64,000 bases of DNA from Kutzneria buriramensis (GTDB lineage: Bacteria > Actinomycetota > Actinomycetes > Mycobacteriales > Pseudonocardiaceae), in contig NZ_QUNO01000006.1 in NCBI RefSeq assembly GCF_003387475.1, positions 434,001 through 498,000 of the forward strand. Direction: 5' to 3'. Shown one piece after another: positions 54,020-63,257 of the stretch. The position numbers were made by a program, and so were the translations under genes. A model generated the notes under the pieces. That model did not search any database and was not told the origin of the DNA. It saw nothing but the letters and a program-made list of their open reading frames with translations. How positions within the stretch are numbered: the stretch's first letter is position 1; every line of letters starts with the position of its first letter.

Positions 54020-54616
54020 TCAGGAGGTGGTCACCGGGCGCCGCACGGCGGTGGCGACGCCCTGCGCCAACAGCACGAGGAAGCTGACCGCGGCGATGGT
54101 CAGCAGGACGTGGCCGTCGGAGGCGTCGCTGGACAGGATGGTGGTGGCATTGCCGGCGGGGTCGAAGCGGACGCTGATCTGCTGGCCCACGGTGATGTCG
54201 TCGTACTGCTCGCCGTTGCCGGTGATCGCGGACGGCCGGCCGCCGTCGCAGGCCAGGGCGAGGGTGTCGGTGGTGGCGTAGCCGGTGAGCCCTGGGGTGA
54301 TGGACGTGACCTGACAGGAGACGTCGCTGCCGCGTTGGTACAGCACGTACGCTTCCGCGCCGGCCGCGCCGGTGACGAACAGGGCGAGCACCCCGGCGAA
54401 GGCGAGGATGGCCCCGACGGCGGGAAGGTCAGAGCTCAGCACGAAGATCAGGAACGCGAAGCCGGTGACCAGGAACCCGCCGATGATCGCGATGCCCAGC
54501 AGCCCGCCCCACAACCCGTCGGAGCCGTCGATGTGGTTCCAGGCGTAGGCCAGCGAGAGGCCCGCGCACACCAGCGGCAGGCCGAGCCCGAGCAGGATCC
54601 GCAGCGCAACCCTCAC
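54020..54616 (-). CDS. Four-span membrane protein (DUF3592-like)
   Basis: A 198-aa membrane protein with three N-terminal hydrophobic segments (about 3-25, 36-62, 67-92), an outside beta-rich region with two cysteines (VSCQVTSITPGLTGYATTDTLALACDGGRP; QYDDITVGQQISVRFDPAGNATT) and a last span HVLLTIAAVSFLVLLAQGVAT. The loop-with-strands pattern recalls DUF3592. GTG start without clear ribosome site. Function unknown. Confidence 0.65.
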   Translation of the reverse strand: MRVALRILLGLGLPLVCAGLSLAYAWNHIDGSDGLWGGLLGIAIIGGFLVTGFAFLIFVLSSDLPAVGAILAFAGVLALFVTGAAGAEAYVLYQRGSDVSCQVTSITPGLTGYATTDTLALACDGGRPSAITGNGEQYDDITVGQQISVRFDPAGNATTILSSDASDGHVLLTIAAVSFLVLLAQGVATAVRRPVTTS

Positions 54617-54680
54617 CCGGTGAGGATGGCATCGGCAAAACCGGGTGCGGGCGGGATTCGTCCTGATGTTGCATGACGGA

Positions 54681-55283
54681 ATGACCGAGGGACCCTTGGC
54701 GGCGTTGCGGGAAGCGGTGGAACGGACCAGGGCGGTGACCCGGGATCGGCCGCCGACCGGGCTGGGCCATGACGACGCCGACGACAACGCCGGCACGATC
54801 GACACCGACAGCGCCCGGGACTTCGACCCATTGCCGCTGCTGACGGCCCTGCACGAGGCGGGCGCGCGGGTGGCGGTGATCGGGCAGGTGGCGGGCATCC
54901 TGCACGGCTCGCGCGAGCTGACCGGGGACCTCGACCTGTTGTGGGACGGCGATCCGGCGCAGGCAGAGGCGTTGGCCGAGGCCTTCACGGCGGTGGGGGC
55001 CGAGTTGGTGGACGACGACGGCCGGCCGGTTCCGTTGACGCCGCAGGCGTTCCTGCTGCCGAAAGTCCAGTTCGAGTCGTGCAACGCCAGCGGCGACTGC
55101 TGCACGGTGGCCCTGCCGTGGGGGACGCTGCCGGTGCGGGAGTTCCTGGACCGGGCGCTGACGGTGTCGGGCCCGGACGGCTTGGAGGTGCGCTACCTGA
55201 GACGGGAGGACCTGATCGCGATGCGGCGCGAGGTGGGGCGGCCGAAGGATCTGCGCCGGGCCGAGGAGCTGGAGCGGCTGTGA
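54681..55283 (+). CDS. Nucleotidyltransferase-like protein
   Basis: A 200-aa protein. VAVIGQVAGILHGSRELTGDLDLLWDGD (about 58-85) has the G-S-x(n)-D-L-D-L of the minimal nucleotidyltransferase fold, as in AbiEii/MNT-like proteins, and the C-terminal RREDLIAMRREVGRPKDLRRAEEL (K-x-x-D) is typical of that superfamily. The N-terminal 50 residues are acidic and unique. No HEPN or antitoxin partner is adjacent. ATG at 54666 and GTG at 54645 are alternative starts. Converges on hypF, stop to stop (TGATCA). Confidence 0.68.
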   Translation: MTEGPLAALREAVERTRAVTRDRPPTGLGHDDADDNAGTIDTDSARDFDPLPLLTALHEAGARVAVIGQVAGILHGSRELTGDLDLLWDGDPAQAEALAEAFTAVGAELVDDDGRPVPLTPQAFLLPKVQFESCNASGDCCTVALPWGTLPVREFLDRALTVSGPDGLEVRYLRREDLIAMRREVGRPKDLRRAEELERL

Positions 55284-57461
55284 TCAGGCGCCGGCGATGG
55301 CGGCCTGGCCGAGGCTGATGCCGCCGTCGTTGGTGGGCACGCGCCGGTGCGTGAGAACCCGGAAACCGTTGTTCGCCAACAGGTTCACGGCACGCGTGGT
55401 GAGCAGGACGTTCTGGAAGACGCCGCCGGACAGGGCGACGGTGTCCAGGCCGCTGCGGTCGCGGGCCTGGCGGCAGCCGGCGAGGATGGCCGCGGCGACG
55501 CCGTTGTGGAAGCGGGCGGCGATCACCGGCGGCTCGATGCCGGCGGCGCGGTCGGCGACGATGCCGTGCAGGAGGTCGACGCCTTGCACGATCAGCTCAT
55601 CGACGCGGACCGGGTAGCCGTCGGCGACGCCGGGGTCGGCGAGTTGTTCGAGCTCGACGGCGGCCTGCCCCTCGTAGTTGATCTCGTCGCGGACGCCGAG
55701 CAGCGCGGCGGCGGCGTCGAAGAGCCGGCCGGCGCTGGACGTCACCGGCGAGTTCACGCCCTTGGCGGCCATCGCGACGACCGCGTTCCACTCCGGACGC
55801 CAGCTTTCGACCGTGTCGCCGAGGTAGGCGGCCGCCATCCGCCACGGCTGGCGGATCGCGGCCGCGCCGCCGGGCATGGGCACCGGCGCGAGATGCCCGA
55901 TCCGCTCAAAGCCGTGGAGGGAGGCGATCAGGAACTCGCCGCCCCAGATGGTGCCGTCGGTGCCGTAGCCGGTGCCGTCGAACGCCACGCCGATCACCGG
56001 CCCGGGCTCCCGGTTGTCGGCCAGGCAGGAGGCGATGTGCGCGTGGTGGTGCTGCACGCCGACGAGCTCGACGCCGTCCAGTCCGAGCGCGTACTTGGTG
56101 GACAGGTACTCGGGGTGCAGGTCGTGGGCGACGACCTGCGGGGTGATCTCGAACAGGCGGGAGAAGTGCTCGACGCCCTCGGTGAACGACCGGTAGGTCT
56201 GCATGTTCTCCAGGTCGCCGATGTGGTGCGAGACGAACGCGCGCGAGTCCTTGGCCAGGCAGAACGTGTTCTTCAGCTCCGCCCCGCAGGCCAGCACCGG
56301 CCGTCGGCACCGCCGGGTCAGCGTCACCGGCTCGGGCGCGTACCCGCGGGAGCGGCGCAGCAGCGCGCCGGCGCGGACGACGGAGTCGTCGGTGCGGATG
56401 TGGATGGGCCGGTCGTGGTCGAGCACGGCGTCGGCGATGCCGGCCAGCGGCGCGGCGTCACGGTAGGCGATCGGCTCCTCGGACAGGTTTCCGCTGGTCA
56501 GCACGATCGGCTCGCCGAGGTCGCGCAGCAGTAGGTGGTGCAGCGGTGTGTACGGCAGCATCACGCCCAGGTACCGGTTGCCGGGCGCGACCGCCGCCGC
56601 GATGGGGGTGCCGTCCCGGCGCGGCATCAGCACGATCGGCCGGCGGTGCCCGGTGAGGTCGCTCAGCGACTCGCCGTCCACGAAGCACAGCTGCCGCGCC
56701 TGGTCGACGTCGGCGGTCATGACCGCGAACGGCTTGTCCTCGCGGTGTTTACGCGCCCGCAGCGTCGCCGCCGCGATCGGGTGAAACGCCGCCACGGCCA
56801 GGTGATACCCGCCCAATCCCTTGACCGCCAGCACTTCCCCGTTCCGCAGGCGCCGGACGGCGTCGGCGAGCGGGTCGGCGGCAGCAGCGAGTGACAGTCG
56901 CGGCCCGCAGTCGGGGCAGCAGGTGGGCTGCGCGTGGAAGCGGCGGTCGCCAGGGTCGTCGTATTCGGCGCGGCACGGCCCGCACATGTCAAATCCCGCC
57001 ATGGTCGTCAGCGGCCGGTCGTAGGGGATGTCGCGGACGATGGTGAACCGCGGCCCGCAGTTGGTGCAGTTCACGAACGGGTACCGGTAGCGGCGGTCGG
57101 CCGGGTCGAACAGTTCGCGCACGCAGTCCGCGCACGTCGCCGAGTCGGCCGACACCAGCGTGTTGCGGACGCCGGCGGCGTCGGACGGGGCGATCTCGAA
57201 GCGCGCCGCGCCGCTCGGGGCGGCCTCGGTGACGCGGACGTGCTCGATGCGGGCCAGCGGCGGGGCGTCGCGCTGCAGCGCGGTCAGGAACTCCCCCACG
57301 GCCTCCGGCGCACCCTCGACCTCGACGAACACGCCGGCGACGTCGTTGCCGACCCGGCCGGCCAGCTCCAGGCGGGTGGCCAGCGCGTGCACGTAGGGGC
57401 GGAAGCCGACGCCCTGGACGACTCCGTCGACCCGAACGTCCCTGCGGATACGCCGGTCCAC
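55284..57461 (-). CDS. hypF: HypF carbamoyltransferase
   Basis: A 725-aa HypF: acylphosphatase domain (VDGVVQGVGFRPYVHALATRL, residues 9-29), two zinc fingers (CADC-x18-CTNC, CGPC-x18-CPDC), a YrdC domain (AVKGLGGYHLAVAA, KHREDKPFAVM, TSGNLSEEP) and a Kae1-like domain (VQHHHAHIASCLADN, AFDGTGYGTDGTIWGGE). It makes carbamoyl-adenylate and passes the group to HypE for cyanide synthesis. It is the only hyp gene missing from the main operon and lies 4.8 kb beyond it on the other strand, divergent from thymidine kinase. The GTG start has weak upstream context. Confidence 0.94.
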   Translation of the reverse strand: MDRRIRRDVRVDGVVQGVGFRPYVHALATRLELAGRVGNDVAGVFVEVEGAPEAVGEFLTALQRDAPPLARIEHVRVTEAAPSGAARFEIAPSDAAGVRNTLVSADSATCADCVRELFDPADRRYRYPFVNCTNCGPRFTIVRDIPYDRPLTTMAGFDMCGPCRAEYDDPGDRRFHAQPTCCPDCGPRLSLAAAADPLADAVRRLRNGEVLAVKGLGGYHLAVAAFHPIAAATLRARKHREDKPFAVMTADVDQARQLCFVDGESLSDLTGHRRPIVLMPRRDGTPIAAAVAPGNRYLGVMLPYTPLHHLLLRDLGEPIVLTSGNLSEEPIAYRDAAPLAGIADAVLDHDRPIHIRTDDSVVRAGALLRRSRGYAPEPVTLTRRCRRPVLACGAELKNTFCLAKDSRAFVSHHIGDLENMQTYRSFTEGVEHFSRLFEITPQVVAHDLHPEYLSTKYALGLDGVELVGVQHHHAHIASCLADNREPGPVIGVAFDGTGYGTDGTIWGGEFLIASLHGFERIGHLAPVPMPGGAAAIRQPWRMAAAYLGDTVESWRPEWNAVVAMAAKGVNSPVTSSAGRLFDAAAALLGVRDEINYEGQAAVELEQLADPGVADGYPVRVDELIVQGVDLLHGIVADRAAGIEPPVIAARFHNGVAAAILAGCRQARDRSGLDTVALSGGVFQNVLLTTRAVNLLANNGFRVLTHRRVPTNDGGISLGQAAIAGA

Positions 57462-57495
57462 GCCCGTAGTGTCGCACCCGTTAGGGTCACCCGCC

Positions 57496-58209
57496 GTGAG
57501 CGAATCCGGATCGATCATCGACGCGACCGACGCGCTGTCCTCGGTGCCCGCGGCGGGCTCGCGCCGCTGCGCCCCGCAGACCGGCCGGATCCGCTGGTAC
57601 TTCGGGCCGATGGACTGCGGCAAGTCCACGCTGGCTCTCCAGATCGACCACAACCAGGCCCGGCAGGGCCGGCACGGCCTGGTGCTGGTGCGGCACGACC
57701 GGTCGGGGCGGCCGCAGATCTCCAGCCGGATCGGCATCAGCCGGCAGGCCACCGAGGTCGCCGACGACGCCGACCTGCGCCGGCTGGTGCGCTCGCGGTG
57801 GGCGGCCGGGCAGCGGGTGGACTACCTGGTGGTGGACGAGGCGCAGTTCCTGTCGGCCGAGCAGGTGGAGCAGTTGGCCGAGCTGGCCGACGACGCGCAG
57901 GTGGACGTGTACTGCTTCGGCATCGCCACCGACTTCCGCAGCCGGATGTTCGCGGGGGCGCGGCGGCTGTTCGAGCTGGCCGACGAGTTGCACCCGGTGC
58001 AGGTGGAGGTGCTGTGCTGGTGCGGGCTGCCGGGCCGGTTCAACGCCCGGGTCAGCGGGGGCCGGGTGCTCCGGGAGGGTGACACGGTGATGGTCGCCGA
58101 CACCGACCATGCCGATGAGGTGCGCTATCAGGTGCTGTGCCGGCGTCACTTCCGCACCGGCGAGCTGGCGGCGGAGCCGGTGTCGCCGGCGCAGCTGAGC
58201 CTGACCTGA
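57496..58209 (+). CDS. tdk: Thymidine kinase (type II)
   Basis: A 237-aa kinase: P-loop WYFGPMDCGKST (35-46), VLVRHDRSG, VVDEAQFL (Walker B with catalytic Glu), FGIATDFRSRMFAG (the lasso-side strand) and cysteine pairs CWCG and CRRH of the zinc site. It salvages thymidine to dTMP. The N-terminal 28 residues are longer than in E. coli TK. TAGGGT (57482-57487) lies 8 nt before the GTG, so the mRNA is likely leaderless; GTG at 57469 is less likely. Confidence 0.9.
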   Translation: MSESGSIIDATDALSSVPAAGSRRCAPQTGRIRWYFGPMDCGKSTLALQIDHNQARQGRHGLVLVRHDRSGRPQISSRIGISRQATEVADDADLRRLVRSRWAAGQRVDYLVVDEAQFLSAEQVEQLAELADDAQVDVYCFGIATDFRSRMFAGARRLFELADELHPVQVEVLCWCGLPGRFNARVSGGRVLREGDTVMVADTDHADEVRYQVLCRRHFRTGELAAEPVSPAQLSLT

Positions 58210-58433
58210 CAGCAGCCTTGCGTGCCGTACGCCACGTGTCGAACGGGCAGGTTCTGGGGTAACCACTGACCGTGAACAGGTTCGCGTTGGCCATATATGC
58301 TACGCTCTGTCATCAGAAGTCGGGGAAAAAGTCACTCATTGATGGTCTTGCTGACACGCTTGGTTGCGGAATGCAGTCAGACGGGACGGCCGCGTCGGGT
58401 GGAAGCGACACGGACTAGGCCATTAGAGTGATA

Positions 58434-58446
58434 GTTGCACTCGGTA
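58434..58446 (+). repeat. 13-bp direct repeat GTTGCACTCGGTA, copy 1
   Basis: Identical to 58573-58585, where it begins with the GTT of the SigR-like -10 box. The copies are 139 bp apart in the 420-bp leader region of rbpA. The gap otherwise holds no ORF that I can support. Confidence 0.5.
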
Positions 58447-58548
58447 GCTGGATAACGCGTCACGACGTCCGACCGATTGCATCCCAGAGACGGGACACTC
58501 TGGTTGACACGTGAACGACGTCACCCTGGGTGCCGAAACCCCTCACCG

Positions 58549-58575
58549 GGGAACGATTGGACCAGTCCCGTCGTT
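58549..58575 (+). promoter_or_regulatory. SigR/SigH-type promoter of rbpA
   Basis: GGGAAC (58549-58554), an 18-bp spacer and GTT (58573-58575) match the GGGAAT/C-N18-GTT consensus of thiol-stress ECF sigma factors (SigR in Streptomyces, SigH in mycobacteria). rbpA is a known SigR target in S. coelicolor. The start point would lie about 50 nt before the ATG. Confidence 0.65.
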
Positions 58576-58632
58576 GCACTCGGTAAGCACAACCCGGGGC
58601 GTCAGCCCCGAGCCGAGCGAAAGGACACCGTC

Positions 58633-58977
58633 ATGGCCGACCGCGTTCTGCGTGGTAGCCGGCTCGGAGCGGTCAGCTACGAGACTGACCGCAATCACGA
58701 CCTCGCGCCGCGCCGGTCGGTGCGGTACGCGTGCCCGAAGGGGCACGACTTCGAGGTGCCGTTCTCCGACGACGCCGAGATCCCGCCGGTCTGGGAGTGC
58801 CGACTGCACGGCCTTGAGTCGAAGATCATGGACGGCAACGAGCCGGAGCAGAAGAAGATCAAGGCCCCGCGCACGCACTGGGACATGCTGCTGGAGCGCC
58901 GCAGCATCCCCGAGCTGGAGGAACTGCTCACCGAGCGCCTCGAGGAGCTCAAGGGCCGCCGCACCCGGACCGCGTGA
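58633..58977 (+). CDS. rbpA: RbpA, RNA polymerase-binding protein
   Basis: A 114-aa RbpA: MADRVLRGSRLGAVSYETDRNHDLAPRR (N-terminal tail and core), YACPKGHDFEVPFSDDAEIPPVWECRLHG (the barrel with its zinc-site residues C-x3-H...C-x2-H), and the C-terminal sigma-interaction domain APRTHWDMLLERRSIPELEELLTERLEELKG. It binds RNA polymerase and the main sigma factor and helps open promoters; in actinobacteria it also affects rifampicin tolerance. AAAGGA lies upstream of the ATG. Confidence 0.97.
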   Translation: MADRVLRGSRLGAVSYETDRNHDLAPRRSVRYACPKGHDFEVPFSDDAEIPPVWECRLHGLESKIMDGNEPEQKKIKAPRTHWDMLLERRSIPELEELLTERLEELKGRRTRTA

Positions 58978-59005
58978 GGACCGCCGAGCCCACCACGAAG
59001 TAACA

Positions 59006-59042
59006 GAATCACCCCCTGGCGGCCGCCGCCAGGGGGTGATTC
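59006..59042. terminator. Bidirectional terminator after rbpA
   Basis: GAATCACCCCCTGGCGG (59006-59022) pairs perfectly with 59026-59042 around CCG. It separates the convergent rbpA and polyprenol-phosphate mannose synthase genes. Confidence 0.85.
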
Positions 59043-59060
59043 GCGTCCAGGACCACCAAG

Positions 59061-59819
59061 CTAGCGCTTGATGATGCCCAGCTGCTCGGCGCGCCGGCGC
59101 AGGCCCCACTTGGTGACCCGCAGCAGCGCCTCCCGCACGATCGAGCCGCTCATCTTGGACTCGCCGATGGCGCGCTCGGTGAACGTGATCGGCACCTCGA
59201 CGACCTCGAAGCCGGCCTCGATGGTGCGCCAGGTGAGGTCGATCTGGAAGCAGTAGCCCTGCGAGGCCACCGAGTTGATGTTGATCTTCTCCAGGACCGA
59301 GCGGCGGAACGCCTTGAAGCCGCCGGTGATGTCCCGGATGGAGGTGCCCAGGGCCAGCCGCGAGTACAGGCCGCCGCCGCGGGAGATCAGCTCCCGGTAC
59401 TTGGGCCAGTTCACCACGCGTCCGCCGGGCACGTACCGCGAGCCCAGCACCACGTCGGCGTCGGTGAGCGCGTCCAGCAGCCGGGGCAGGTCCTCGGGCG
59501 CGTGCGAGCCGTCGGCGTCCATCTCGACGATGACCCCGTAGTCGCGGTCCAGCGCCCAGTTGAAGCCGGCCACGTAGGCGGCGCCCAGGCCCGCCTTCTC
59601 GCTGCGGTGCATCACGTGCACCCGCTCGTCGGCCGCGGCCATCTCGTCGGCCAGCTGGCCGGTGCCGTCGGGGCTCCCGTCGTCGACCACGAGCGCGTGC
59701 GCCTCGGGCAGCGCCTCGTGCAGCCTCGCGACGATCGGGCCGATGTTGTCCCGCTCGTTGTACGTGGGGATCACCACCAGCACCTGGCCGAGCTCCGCGC
59801 GGCTGTCCTGGTCCGCCAT
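59061..59819 (-). CDS. ppm1: Polyprenol-phosphate mannose synthase (family 2 glycosyltransferase)
   Basis: A 252-aa GT2 enzyme: [64 protein letters not shown] (metal-binding DxD), [25 protein letters not shown]. It transfers mannose from GDP-mannose to polyprenyl phosphate, the donor for lipoglycans and protein O-mannosylation. In Mycobacterium tuberculosis this domain is fused to Lnt; here the two are separate, 32 nt apart in an operon. GAGGA precedes the ATG by 7 nt. Confidence 0.93.
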   Translation of the reverse strand: MADQDSRAELGQVLVVIPTYNERDNIGPIVARLHEALPEAHALVVDDGSPDGTGQLADEMAAADERVHVMHRSEKAGLGAAYVAGFNWALDRDYGVIVEMDADGSHAPEDLPRLLDALTDADVVLGSRYVPGGRVVNWPKYRELISRGGGLYSRLALGTSIRDITGGFKAFRRSVLEKININSVASQGYCFQIDLTWRTIEAGFEVVEVPITFTERAIGESKMSGSIVREALLRVTKWGLRRRAEQLGIIKR

Positions 59820-59851
59820 CAAAAGGTCCTCTTCCGGTGTTCTCGTGTCTG

Positions 59852-61441
59852 TCAGGTCGTGTTGGCCCGGCGCCGTCGCAGGCGTGAGCCGATCGCGATC
59901 GCCAGCGCTGCCAGACCGGCCGCGGACACCACCCATTCGGGCCAACCGCCGAGCCGGGTGGCCAGCGTAGCGGTCGTCCGCAGCGGCACCGACGCCACCA
60001 GCGTCGCCGCCGTGTAGAGCTCACTCTGCCGTGTGACGGATCCGTCCGGTTGCACGATGGCGCTCACGCCGCTGGTCGCCGAGACCGCCACCGCGCGGCC
60101 GTACTCCACCGCGGCGACCCTGGACATGGCCAGCTGCTGGTAGCTCATCTCGCCAGGTCCGTACCACGCGTTGTTGGTGGGGATGGCGAGCATTGTCGCA
60201 CCGGCCCGAACCGCGTCGCCGACCACCTGCTCGTAGGCGACCTCGTAGCAGATGGCGACGCCGACGGTGGTGCCGTCGATGGGCAGGGCGCCGGGCTTGT
60301 CGCCGGGGATCATGTCGCGGGTGTCGGCGACGAACGGGGTGACCGCGGCGGAGATCGTCCGCAGCGGGATGAACTCGGCGAACGGCACCAGCTTCTGCTT
60401 GGCGTAGCGAGGGCCCGGCCCGCTGCGGGGGTCCCACACCTGCACCACGTTCTGGATGGTGGTGGGGTTCTCGATGAGCCGGCCGCCGATCAGGAACGGC
60501 ACGCCCACGTCGGCGATGGCCTTGGACAGCTCCGGGTCGTCGGTCGGGTCGGGGTCCAGGTCGGTGGCGACCTCGGGCCACACCACGATGTCGGGCTTGG
60601 CGACCTTGCCGGCCCTGATGTCGGCGGCGAGCCTCTCGGTGGCGGCGATGTGGTTGCGGCGCAGGATCGGCGTGTCGTACATGAGGTTGATACCGTCGTC
60701 GGGGGCGTTGCCCTGGATGATCGCGACGGTGCGGGTGCCGGCCTCGGCGTTGGTGGAGATCAGCGGCCAGCTCGCCGCCCCTGCCACCACCGGCAGCACC
60801 AGCAGCGCGACCGGCAGCACCAGGGCACGGCGGCGGTCGCCGGCCCGCCAGCGTGCGACGAGTTCGGCGGCGCCCGCGCCGGTGGCGATGACGGCGAAGC
60901 CCAGCAGCATCGTGCCGCCGATCGCGGCCAGCGGCAGGAACAGGCCCTCCGGCTGGCCGAAGGCGACCTTGCCCCACGGGAACCCGTCGAACGGGAAGTA
61001 GGTGCGCAGCACCTCGCTGCCCAGGAACACCAGCGACATCCAGATCGGCGCGCCGCGCAGCTTGCTCACCACCGCCATCGCCGCGCCGGCGATCGCCATG
61101 TACAGCGACACCACCAGTGACAGGCCCACCCATGGGAACGGGCCGAAGTCGGCGCCGAGGAAGCTCTGGAGCCACGTCAGCAGCGGCAGCATGAATCCCA
61201 TGCCGAAGCACAGGCCGTAGACGAAGCCGCCGCGGGCGCTGCGGTGCCGCAGGGCGGCCGTGAACAGCGCGAACGCCAGCGGCGCGAGGTACCAGAGGGT
61301 GCGCGGCGGGTAGCTGGCGTAGAGGATGCCGCCGCCGGCCAGGGCGGCGGCCATGCGCATCAGCACGGGGACAGCGCGGCGACGTCGGGACGGCAGCGCG
61401 AGCGGAATGTCGGATTCCGACGTCACAGCGGGTGCAACCAC
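59852..61441 (-). CDS. lnt: Apolipoprotein N-acyltransferase
   Basis: A 529-aa membrane enzyme: about six to seven spans in the first 230 residues ([35 protein letters not shown] is typical), then a nitrilase domain with the Glu-Lys-Cys triad in [23 protein letters not shown] and [12 protein letters not shown]. It adds the third acyl chain to lipoproteins. A last span lies near the C-terminus. GTG start chosen because TAGGCT lies 6 nt upstream. Operon with ppm1. Confidence 0.94.
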   Translation of the reverse strand: MVAPAVTSESDIPLALPSRRRRAVPVLMRMAAALAGGGILYASYPPRTLWYLAPLAFALFTAALRHRSARGGFVYGLCFGMGFMLPLLTWLQSFLGADFGPFPWVGLSLVVSLYMAIAGAAMAVVSKLRGAPIWMSLVFLGSEVLRTYFPFDGFPWGKVAFGQPEGLFLPLAAIGGTMLLGFAVIATGAGAAELVARWRAGDRRRALVLPVALLVLPVVAGAASWPLISTNAEAGTRTVAIIQGNAPDDGINLMYDTPILRRNHIAATERLAADIRAGKVAKPDIVVWPEVATDLDPDPTDDPELSKAIADVGVPFLIGGRLIENPTTIQNVVQVWDPRSGPGPRYAKQKLVPFAEFIPLRTISAAVTPFVADTRDMIPGDKPGALPIDGTTVGVAICYEVAYEQVVGDAVRAGATMLAIPTNNAWYGPGEMSYQQLAMSRVAAVEYGRAVAVSATSGVSAIVQPDGSVTRQSELYTAATLVASVPLRTTATLATRLGGWPEWVVSAAGLAALAIAIGSRLRRRRANTT

Positions 61442-61486
61442 CCGTTCAGCCTACGGGCCGGCTGTGAGACCTCTGTCGAGTGCAGA

Positions 61487-62566
61487 TCACGAAACGGCGT
61501 TGGTGGCGCCGGCCCGGTCCAGTGCTGTGCACACGCCGACGCCGGCGAGCAGGAACCCGGCGGCCGCGGCGAGCAGGTGGGCCTCGGGGTAACCGCTGGC
61601 CAGCACATAGCCGGCGGCCGCGCCGGCGACTCCGGCCGCTGCGGCCAGGGCGAGGCGTCCCAGGTATCGGCGGTCCCAGCCGCGCCACAGCGCGGCGGCG
61701 ACGATGACCGCTCCGGCGAGCATCGACACGCCGGCGGTGCCGAAGTTGAAGCCGTATCGCAGCGGCAGCGCCGGCACCATGAACAGCACCAGGAACCACT
61801 CCAGCGACGCGGTGACCGAGGCCATGTTCGGTCCGTGCGTCGCCGGGCGGCGCGCCCACCAGCGGGCCACCGCCAGCACGACCAGCGCCACGGCGACGGT
61901 CGGCAGCCACGAGACGGTGTGGCCGAGGTTGTAGAGGGTGACGGTGTCGTACACCGCCAGCACGACGCAGCCCAGCGCGCCGAGGGAGGCGACGAACGGT
62001 GCCAACCGCGGCGGCCCGGCCGCGCCTTCGGACAGCAGCGGCAGCAGCAGGGGTGTCACCACGCCGGACACCACCCGGATCGCGATGTCACCGGTCGTGT
62101 ACGGGCTGGGCAGATCCCACTCGATCAGGCAGAACGTCACCGTGTAGGAGGCCGACAGCAGCCACCGCGCGTGCACGGCCCGGCGGAACGCCGCCGCGCT
62201 GAACCACCGGCACACCAGCAGGTACGACAGCACGCCGAGCGGCAGCTCGATGGCCGACTGGACGTGCAGCACCGTCCACGGCCACGCCGGCAGCACGGAG
62301 GCCAGCCCGCCGAGGTCGGCCAGGTCGAACCAGCCCGGCGGCATCAATCGGGCGATACGCGAGGTGTCGCCGTGCCAGGCCTGATCGACATACGCCGTGA
62401 ACAGGACCTGGTTGACGAAGAACAGGGCGATCACGGCCACCAGCCAGGTGCCCGGATGACGCGGCCAGCTGCCGCCCGGCCGTTCCGGCGCTCCCCCGCG
62501 CGGCACCCACCACAGGCCGGCAACGGTTGCCACGACGATCAACGCCGCCAATATCAACTCCCCCAC
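61487..62566 (-). CDS. Polytopic membrane protein of unknown function
   Basis: A 359-aa membrane protein with about nine hydrophobic segments (GELILAALIVVATVAGLWWV, TWLVAVIALFFVNQVLFTAYV, WLLSASYTVTFCLIEWDLPSPY, VSGVVTPLLLPLL, LVLFMVPALPLRYGFNFGTAG and an Ala/Gly-rich C-terminus). I recognise no family. TACGCT lies 6 nt before the GTG start. It ends 45 bp before lnt, which has its own promoter. Confidence 0.7.
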   Translation of the reverse strand: MGELILAALIVVATVAGLWWVPRGGAPERPGGSWPRHPGTWLVAVIALFFVNQVLFTAYVDQAWHGDTSRIARLMPPGWFDLADLGGLASVLPAWPWTVLHVQSAIELPLGVLSYLLVCRWFSAAAFRRAVHARWLLSASYTVTFCLIEWDLPSPYTTGDIAIRVVSGVVTPLLLPLLSEGAAGPPRLAPFVASLGALGCVVLAVYDTVTLYNLGHTVSWLPTVAVALVVLAVARWWARRPATHGPNMASVTASLEWFLVLFMVPALPLRYGFNFGTAGVSMLAGAVIVAAALWRGWDRRYLGRLALAAAAGVAGAAAGYVLASGYPEAHLLAAAAGFLLAGVGVCTALDRAGATNAVS

Positions 62567-62691
62567 CCGCGCAGCGTAAGGCCCCCGATCGTGGGGACGG
62601 ATCCCCGGCTCACCGACCGATTCCTTTTCGCGCCGAGCCGGGTCTACCTGTCGGAGGGGTCGGAACGTCCGGCCCCGACGAGGGAGGCATC

Positions 62692-63246
62692 ATGCGCAGG
62701 CTCATCGCGTCGGCGTTCGTCACGCTGGACGGCGTGGTGCAGGATCCGGGCGGGTTCGGGGAGCTCGACGGGGGCGGCTGGGCGTTGGAGTACTTCGACG
62801 CGGCCGCGGTGGAGAGGGCGACGGCGGCGATCCTGGCCAGCGACACGTTCCTGATGGGGCGGGCGACGTTCGAGACGGTGGAACGGGCGTGGGGGCACAA
62901 CACCGGGCCGTACGCCGAGGCGATGCACAAGATCGCCAAGGTCGTGGTGTCTCGCACTGTGACCGGTCCCCTGCCGTGGAACGCCACCGCGTTGACCGGC
63001 GACGCGGCGCGGACGGTCGCGCAGCTCAAGGAGGGGCCGGGCGCGGACATCATCATGTACGGCAGCTTCACGCTGATGCGGACCCTGTTGCGGCACAACC
63101 TGATCGACGAGCTCAGCCTCGGCGTGCACCCGCGTGTCCTCGGCGAGGGCACGCGCCTGTTCGACGGCTCGGCCCCGCACACCCTGCGGCTCGTGGCTGC
63201 CGAGACCGGCGCGACGGGCGTCGTCACGCTGACCTACGCGCCGTAG
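62692..63246 (+). CDS. Dihydrofolate reductase family (RibD C-terminal domain) protein
   Basis: A 184-aa RibD_C/DHFR-fold protein: MRRLIASAFVTLDGVVQDPGG, LMGRATFETVERAWG, KVVVSRTVTGPLPWNATAL, IIMYGSFTLMRTLLRHNLIDELSLGVHPRVLGEGTRLF. It is the second such protein in the window. GGGAGG lies 6 nt before the ATG. Its stop codon TAG is the first half of the -10 box of the following sigma-factor gene. Confidence 0.88.
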   Translation: MRRLIASAFVTLDGVVQDPGGFGELDGGGWALEYFDAAAVERATAAILASDTFLMGRATFETVERAWGHNTGPYAEAMHKIAKVVVSRTVTGPLPWNATALTGDAARTVAQLKEGPGADIIMYGSFTLMRTLLRHNLIDELSLGVHPRVLGEGTRLFDGSAPHTLRLVAAETGATGVVTLTYAP

Positions 63247-63257
63247 ATTCGACGCCG

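Noticed and set aside
52043..54676. An 877-aa plus-strand frame opposite the ABC genes
   Set aside because: Shadow frame rich in Arg/Gln/His; no start context and no domain.
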